Below, piece by piece: positions 41,357 to 45,257 of a DNA stretch of 45,257 nucleotides. The translations under genes were made by a program, and so were the position numbers. The stretch is taken from positions 1 to 45,257 of the forward strand of contig CAMDNF010000009.1 in assembly GCA_945902735.1 (NCBI GenBank), given 5' to 3'. Origin of the DNA: SHWC01 sp945902735. GTDB taxonomy: Bacteria; Pseudomonadota; Alphaproteobacteria; UBA828. How positions within the stretch are numbered: position 1 is the first letter of the stretch; the number at the start of each line of letters is the position of its first letter. Below the pieces are notes generated by a model. The model searched no databases. It was given only the letters and a program-made list of their open reading frames with translations, and was not told the origin of the DNA.

Positions 41357-42430
41357 ATGCACATCGAAAACGATCAAACAGCGGCCGATGCGGAGCGGAT
41401 GGATACCATCCGCATGCTGCGCGATAGCGCAATTGCGTTTCTAGGCGCCGATCTCGGGCGCGTGCGGCGGCTGCGTTTTCAAGACACAGGGTTCGACCGC
41501 GCGACCTGGCGTGAGATGTGCGAGCTCGGCTGGCTCGGCGTGCGCATCTCCGAGGCGCAAGGCGGGCTCGGCTTCGGCATGCAGGAATATGTCGCGCTCG
41601 CGACCGAGCTTGGCGCGGCCTTGGTGCCCGAGCCGCTTATCCTCGTCGGGTTATCGGCGCGTTGCCTGCCCGATGACGAATTATCGAACGTGCTCTCGGG
41701 CGAGCGCATCGTTCTGCCGGCGTGGCAGGAAGAGGCGAGCGCCCTCGCCGATGTGCCGCCGCGAACGAAATTCGATGGCCGAAAACTGAATGGTGAAAAG
41801 CGCTTCGTCGTGAACGCGCGGGGCGCGGATGCCTATCTGGTCACGACAAGCGCGGGCCTTGCGCTGGTCGATGCCGGCGCACAAGGCATCTCGCTGACCA
41901 CCGAGCAAACCCAAGATGGCGGTCATGTTGGCACGCTGCGGTTCGATGGGGCGGTGGCCAGGGCGGTGCCCGACGCGCCGTTCGACGAGGCCGTGGCCGA
42001 TGCCACGCTCGCAAGCGCGGCCTATCTCTTTGGTCTTTCCGAGCGGGCCTTTCGCTTGACCATCGATTATCTGAAAATTCGCCGTCAATTCGGCAAGCCG
42101 ATCGGCGCCTTTCAGGCGCTTCAGCACCGCGCGGTCGATCTTTATCTTGAATTGGCCCTGACGCGCGCGAGTGTCGAGAGCGCCGCCACCACCATCGATG
42201 CGAAGACGTCGATTGCGCAAAAACAAGCGGCGGTGTCGCGGGCAAAGGCGCGCGCCTCGCGCTGTGCCGCGCTGGTTTGTCGCGAGGCCATTCAGATGCA
42301 CGGCGCGATTGGCTACACCGATGAGGCCGATGTCGGCCTCTTTCTGCGCAAGGCGATGACGCTGATCAATCATTTTGGCTCGGAGCGCGCGCACCGCACC
42401 CGCTATGTCGCGCTGATGAAGGTCGCATGA
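41357..42430 (+). CDS. acyl-CoA dehydrogenase, first subunit
   Basis: This 357-aa FAD enzyme has the three acyl-CoA dehydrogenase domains. GWLGVRISEAQGGLGFGM is in the N-terminal helical part, a shortened middle beta domain spans about 130-220, and the C-terminal helices contain YLKIRRQFGKPIGAFQALQH and AIQMHGAIGYTDE. It is shorter than usual and overlaps the second dehydrogenase by four bases (ATGA). Such paired genes in steroid and related pathways make alpha2-beta2 enzymes in which one subunit carries the active site. That is inferred here from the pairing and size. Confidence 0.88.
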   Translation: MHIENDQTAADAERMDTIRMLRDSAIAFLGADLGRVRRLRFQDTGFDRATWREMCELGWLGVRISEAQGGLGFGMQEYVALATELGAALVPEPLILVGLSARCLPDDELSNVLSGERIVLPAWQEEASALADVPPRTKFDGRKLNGEKRFVVNARGADAYLVTTSAGLALVDAGAQGISLTTEQTQDGGHVGTLRFDGAVARAVPDAPFDEAVADATLASAAYLFGLSERAFRLTIDYLKIRRQFGKPIGAFQALQHRAVDLYLELALTRASVESAATTIDAKTSIAQKQAAVSRAKARASRCAALVCREAIQMHGAIGYTDEADVGLFLRKAMTLINHFGSERAHRTRYVALMKVA

Positions 42431-43581
42431 ACACGGGTGAGGATTTGAACCAACTCGACGACGCGAGTTTTCGCGCGACCGTGCGCGATTGGATCGAAAA
42501 AAACTACCCGCCAGAGATTCGCAATCCGCCCAAGCGCCTGCATTTTGTCGAAAACAAATCTTGGTACATGGCGCTGTCGAAAAAGGGCTGGCTGGCGCCG
42601 GGTTGGCCGCGCGAACATGGCGGCATGGGGCTCTCGGCCACCAAGCAGCTGATCATGATCGAGGAGTTCGAGCGCCATGGTTGCGCGCGGCTCAACGATC
42701 ACGGCATGACCATGCTGGGGCCGCTGCTCATTCGCTATGGCACCGACGCGCAAAAGGCGCGCTTTTTGCCGAAGATCCTGTCCGGCGACCATATTTGGTG
42801 TCAGGGCTATAGCGAGCCCGGCGCCGGCTCGGATTTGGCGGGTCTCAGCACCGAGGCCGTGCTCGACGGCGAACACTGGGTGGTCAATGGCCAAAAGACC
42901 TGGACCACCATGGCGAACGACGCCAATTGGATGTTCATGCTCGTGCGCACCGACAAGACGGTGAAGAAGCAGGAAGGAATCAGTTTCCTCCTCATGCCGA
43001 TGGACGTGCCGGGCGTCACCGTTCGGCCGATCTTGAATTTGGAGCTGCACGACGATTTCTGCGAAGCCTTCTTCGATAATGTCCGCGTGCCGCGCGAAAA
43101 CCTGGTCGGCGAGGTCAATCAAGGCTGGACCATGGCGAAGACGCTGCTCGGCTTCGAGCGCATCTTTCTCGGCTCGCCCCGCCAGGCCGCTTATGCGCTG
43201 TCGCGGCTGGAGGTTTTGGCCGAACACATGGGCCTGGCCGATGACGCAGTGTTCCGCGATCGCCACGCCCAATTCGCGCTCGATTTGGCCGACCACAACG
43301 CGTTGTTCGCCAGTTTTGTGGCGCGCCTCAAGCGAGGTGAAGAGCTCGGCGCCGATGTTTCTTTGCTTAAGATCAGCCAGAGCGAATTGTTTTGCCGGAT
43401 CACCGACTACATGCTGGAAATCGCGGGCGAGAACGCCGGTCTGCTCGAGCCGATCGAAGGCAATCGCGAGCTCAACCCCGCCGGATTGTTTTTGCAGGCG
43501 CGGCCGAGCACGATCTATGGCGGCAGCTCGGAGATTCAGCGCAATATCATCGCCAAGAACGTTCTTGATTTACCGGGCTGA
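42427..43581 (+). CDS. acyl-CoA dehydrogenase, second subunit
   Basis: This 384-aa acyl-CoA dehydrogenase has GWLAPGWPREHGGMGLS (FAD domain), CQGYSEPGAGSDLAGL and WVVNGQKTWTTMAND in the middle domain, and the C-terminal ARPSTIYGGSSEIQRNIIA. In medium-chain enzymes the catalytic Glu sits in Y-E-G-T; here the segment is Y-G-G-S, so the base, if present, must lie elsewhere, as in the FadE heteromers. It is translationally coupled to the first dehydrogenase and followed 30 bp later by the SDR. Confidence 0.9.
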   Translation: MNTGEDLNQLDDASFRATVRDWIEKNYPPEIRNPPKRLHFVENKSWYMALSKKGWLAPGWPREHGGMGLSATKQLIMIEEFERHGCARLNDHGMTMLGPLLIRYGTDAQKARFLPKILSGDHIWCQGYSEPGAGSDLAGLSTEAVLDGEHWVVNGQKTWTTMANDANWMFMLVRTDKTVKKQEGISFLLMPMDVPGVTVRPILNLELHDDFCEAFFDNVRVPRENLVGEVNQGWTMAKTLLGFERIFLGSPRQAAYALSRLEVLAEHMGLADDAVFRDRHAQFALDLADHNALFASFVARLKRGEELGADVSLLKISQSELFCRITDYMLEIAGENAGLLEPIEGNRELNPAGLFLQARPSTIYGGSSEIQRNIIAKNVLDLPG

Positions 43582-43611
43582 CGGGTTCGTCGCCGCGTGG
43601 GGGAAGACCAT

Positions 43612-44517
43612 ATGAACCAAGGCAAAGTTGCAATCGTAACCGGCGCGGGCGGCGGCATTGGGCGCGAAATCGCCATCGCATTGGCGAAATCAGGCGCGGC
43701 GGTCGTCGTCAACGATATCGGCGTTTCGCTTTCGGGCGAGGGCGGCTCGGCGACGCCCGGTGAAGAGACCAAGAACCTCATCGAAAAAGCCGGCGGCCGC
43801 GCGGTGGTCGATACCCATAGCGTCGCGAATTGGGATGATGCACGGCGCATCGTCGATACCGCGATCAAGGCCTTCGAGCGCGTCGATATCGTGGTCAACA
43901 ATGCCGGCATTGTGCGCGACGCGATCTTCCACAAAATGACCGCCGAAGAATGGCTCTCGGTCGTCGGCGTGCATTTGAATGGCAGTTTCTTTGTCAGCCG
44001 CGCGGCAGCCGAACCGTTTCGCCAACAGCAATCAGGCTCGTTCATCCACATCACGAGCACGTCGGGCCTGATCGGCAATATCGGCCAGGCCAATTATTCG
44101 GCCGCCAAGCTCGGCCTGTGCGCGCTATCGAAATCGATCGCGCTCGACATGCAGCGTTTCAATGTGCGCTCGAATTGCATCGCGCCCTTCGCCTGGAGCC
44201 GCATGACGAGCGGTATCCCGGCCGAGACGCCCGATCAAAAATCGCGCGTCGCGCGGCTCAAAATGATGACGCCGGACAAAAACGCTCCGCTCGCGGTGTT
44301 TCTGGGCTCGGACGCCGCGCGCGGCGTGAACGGTCAGATCTTTGCGACCCGCAACAACGAGATCTTCCTGTTCAATCAGTCGCGCCCGATCCGGAGCGTG
44401 CATCGGAGCGAAGGCTGGGATCCGCAATCGATCGCCGATCACGCGCTGCCGGCTTTGCAGGGCAGTTTCGCGCCGCTCGACCGCACCCAAGACGTTCTGA
44501 GCTGGGACCCGCTTTAA
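43612..44517 (+). CDS. SDR, HSD17B4-like 3-hydroxyacyl-CoA dehydrogenase
   Basis: This 301-aa short-chain dehydrogenase has GAGGGIG at 11-17, VNDIG near residue 39, NNAG near 100 and the catalytic Y162/K166 in NYSAAK. A long C-terminal extension (about residues 235-301) with NNEIFLFNQSRPIRSVHRSE (to 20 residues) and a DVLSWDPL end is typical of the HSD17B4/MFE-2-like group that oxidises (R)-3-hydroxyacyl-CoA. This fits directly with the MaoC hydratase upstream, which makes that stereoisomer. ATG 43612 follows GGGGGA; a GTG five codons earlier is less likely. Confidence 0.9.
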   Translation: MNQGKVAIVTGAGGGIGREIAIALAKSGAAVVVNDIGVSLSGEGGSATPGEETKNLIEKAGGRAVVDTHSVANWDDARRIVDTAIKAFERVDIVVNNAGIVRDAIFHKMTAEEWLSVVGVHLNGSFFVSRAAAEPFRQQQSGSFIHITSTSGLIGNIGQANYSAAKLGLCALSKSIALDMQRFNVRSNCIAPFAWSRMTSGIPAETPDQKSRVARLKMMTPDKNAPLAVFLGSDAARGVNGQIFATRNNEIFLFNQSRPIRSVHRSEGWDPQSIADHALPALQGSFAPLDRTQDVLSWDPL

Positions 44518-44539
44518 TCGCGGGCGGTCGTGGCGTCGC

Positions 44540-44965
44540 TCAAGCGGCGAGCCACGCCTCCATCGATTTGCGCAATTCCGGCTCAAGCTGGATCGAAGCG
44601 CGCGCCTTGAGGTCGAAACGCACGCTGGTCGAAATCATCGTGGCGCATAGCACCTCTGTCTCGGCATTACGCATTTCATATTTGCACGTGATCGACTTGC
44701 TGCCGATGCGCACGAGCGCCGAGCGAATGATCACGAGCGCGCCCACCGGCACCTCGTGCGAATATTCGATCTCGTGGCGCACATCGGCCCAACCGCGCTG
44801 ATTTTCCTTGGCCCGGTGCGGGGCGTCGCCGAGCAAAAGCACCAAATGCCAGGCCGCATCGTCGAACATGCCGACATAATGGCGCGTCGACAAATGCCCC
44901 ATGGCATCGCACAGCCAGGGATGGGCGACGCCCCGAAAGGTTTCGACCTGCTTGCCGTCTGCCAT
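44540..44965 (-). CDS. acyl-CoA thioesterase (4HBT hot-dog)
   Basis: This 141-aa protein of the hot-dog 4HBT family hydrolyses CoA thioesters. The active-site helix carries DAMGHLSTRHYVGMFDDA, with the Asp near residue 20 as the likely base. EIEYSHEVPVGALVIIRSAL and KSITCKYEMRNAETEVLCAT are the typical strands. I prefer ATG 44965 with GGGACGG ahead; ATG 44977 is also possible. It is convergent with the SDR gene (22 bp between stops) and may recycle CoA or off-load dead-end acyl groups of the adjacent pathway. Confidence 0.87.
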   Translation of the reverse strand: MADGKQVETFRGVAHPWLCDAMGHLSTRHYVGMFDDAAWHLVLLLGDAPHRAKENQRGWADVRHEIEYSHEVPVGALVIIRSALVRIGSKSITCKYEMRNAETEVLCATMISTSVRFDLKARASIQLEPELRKSMEAWLAA

Positions 44966-45060
44966 GTTCCGTCCCATGTTTAATAGGAATGCCGGGACCA
45001 AGAAAGCGCATTTCATCCGGTCCTGTCATCGATAAAGATAGAGGCACGAGTAATACTAGG

Positions 45061-45181
45061 CCGCGATGAAGCTGACTCATCGCGGCCTGGCCGGCGCGAC
45101 CGCGCCGCGCCGCCTTGGCGGCGTAAGCCAAGCGCGTCGTGCGCTTTGGCGCGCGCCAGAGCACGCGACGCGCGCGCCCGG
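45061..45181. repeat. dispersed palindromic intergenic repeat, copy B
   Basis: This copy matches 14821-14913 closely over 76 bases and again over its last 15 bases, with an extra 28 or so bases in between. It starts with a perfect 9-bp stem ccgcgatga/tcatcgcgg around a seven-base loop, followed by a long imperfect hairpin (about 45132-45176) built on gcgcgtcgtgc and gcacgcgacgcgc. No coding potential is apparent. Confidence 0.6.
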
Positions 45182-45192
45182 CGCCTGAGGGC

Positions 45193-45222
45193 GTCTCGAT
45201 GATCGATCTCGATCATCGAGAC
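45193..45222. promoter_or_regulatory. 30-base near-perfect palindrome ahead of the last gene
   Basis: Exact 14-bp arms (gtctcgatgatcga and its reverse complement) flank only two bases. It ends 20 bases before ATG 45243. The tight spacer argues for a DNA operator of a dimeric regulator more than for an RNA hairpin; it may regulate the next gene. Confidence 0.45.
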
Positions 45223-45242
45223 TTGATATAGGTGGAGACACG

Positions 45243-45257
45243 ATGGCCAAGGTCATG
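45243..45257 (+). CDS. start of a gene cut by the right window edge
   Basis: ATG at 45243 begins MAKVM before the window ends. AGGTGGAG ends six bases ahead and is a good ribosome binding site, and the 30-base palindrome lies just upstream. Five residues do not allow any family to be named. Confidence 0.5.

Noticed and set aside
1..45257. CRISPR arrays, tRNA or rRNA genes, insertion sequences
   Set aside because: No regularly spaced direct repeats, no cloverleaf with a TTCGAATC-like arm, no rRNA-like stretches and no transposase motif were seen. The only tandem repeat is the 33-bp unit at 31789.

Overview
The window is a GC-rich, densely coded stretch of bacterial chromosome. The gene families (short-chain 3-hydroxybutyrate dehydrogenase, NadX, DUF938, OFA-like MFS transporter, MsnO8-type luciferase-like enzymes, RbsABC-like transporter, DUF35/thiolase pair) and the TTG/GTG start usage fit an aerobic alphaproteobacterium, probably a soil or freshwater member near Rhodospirillales or Rhizobiales. 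That placement is an inference from family content, not from a marker gene. I see no rRNA, tRNA, CRISPR array or insertion sequence.

Layout. 1-4.4 kb: a possible 3' end of a truncated gene, an ADHFE1-like hydroxyacid-oxoacid transhydrogenase, a small unknown, 3-hydroxybutyrate dehydrogenase, NadX aspartate dehydrogenase and a flavin-binding split-barrel protein. 4.5-9.0 kb (+): a Rieske oxygenase alpha subunit, a translationally coupled 106-aa unknown, a class III aminotransferase, a DUF938 methyltransferase and a broken class IV aminotransferase carrying an amber codon and a frameshift. 9-13.4 kb: an MFS transporter, an SDR without its catalytic Tyr/Lys, a HerA-like ATPase and a SnoaL/NTF2-like protein. 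13.4-19.8 kb (-): sensor kinase, rhomboid protease, DUF1190 lipoprotein, glutathionylspermidine-synthase-like ATP-grasp, DUF350 membrane protein and a luciferase-like monooxygenase. The kinase has Lys where the phosphoacceptor His should be.

20.2-25.8 kb (+): a compact four-gene operon of acyl-CoA synthetase, an HpaB-family flavoprotein that lacks all iron-sulfur ligands of 4-hydroxybutyryl-CoA dehydratase, and both subunits of an N,N-dimethylformamidase-like amidase. It looks like a catabolic route for an N-acyl or N-heterocyclic compound. 25.8-35.4 kb: a luciferase-like oxidoreductase, then a sugar-type ABC transporter (binding protein, ATPase fused in frame to a permease, second permease), a metallo-beta-lactamase-fold protein, a type I Baeyer-Villiger monooxygenase and an IclR regulator. 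In this operon the ATPase-permease has an in-frame TGA and the metallo-hydrolase an in-frame TAG, so it is either decaying or carries sequence errors.

35.4-45.0 kb: a CoA-thioester degradation region. The minus strand holds a DUF35 protein, a Cys-less SCP-x/Ltp2-like thiolase, an ADP-forming acyl-CoA synthetase and a zinc alcohol dehydrogenase. The plus strand holds a MaoC-type hydratase, two acyl-CoA dehydrogenases and an HSD17B4-like SDR, followed by a convergent thioesterase. The set resembles side-chain degradation of branched, isoprenoid or steroid-like acids.

A palindromic intergenic repeat of roughly 90-120 bp occurs twice (near 14.8 and 45.1 kb). Several perfect inverted repeats sit in promoter regions. 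The window ends at the first codons of another gene.
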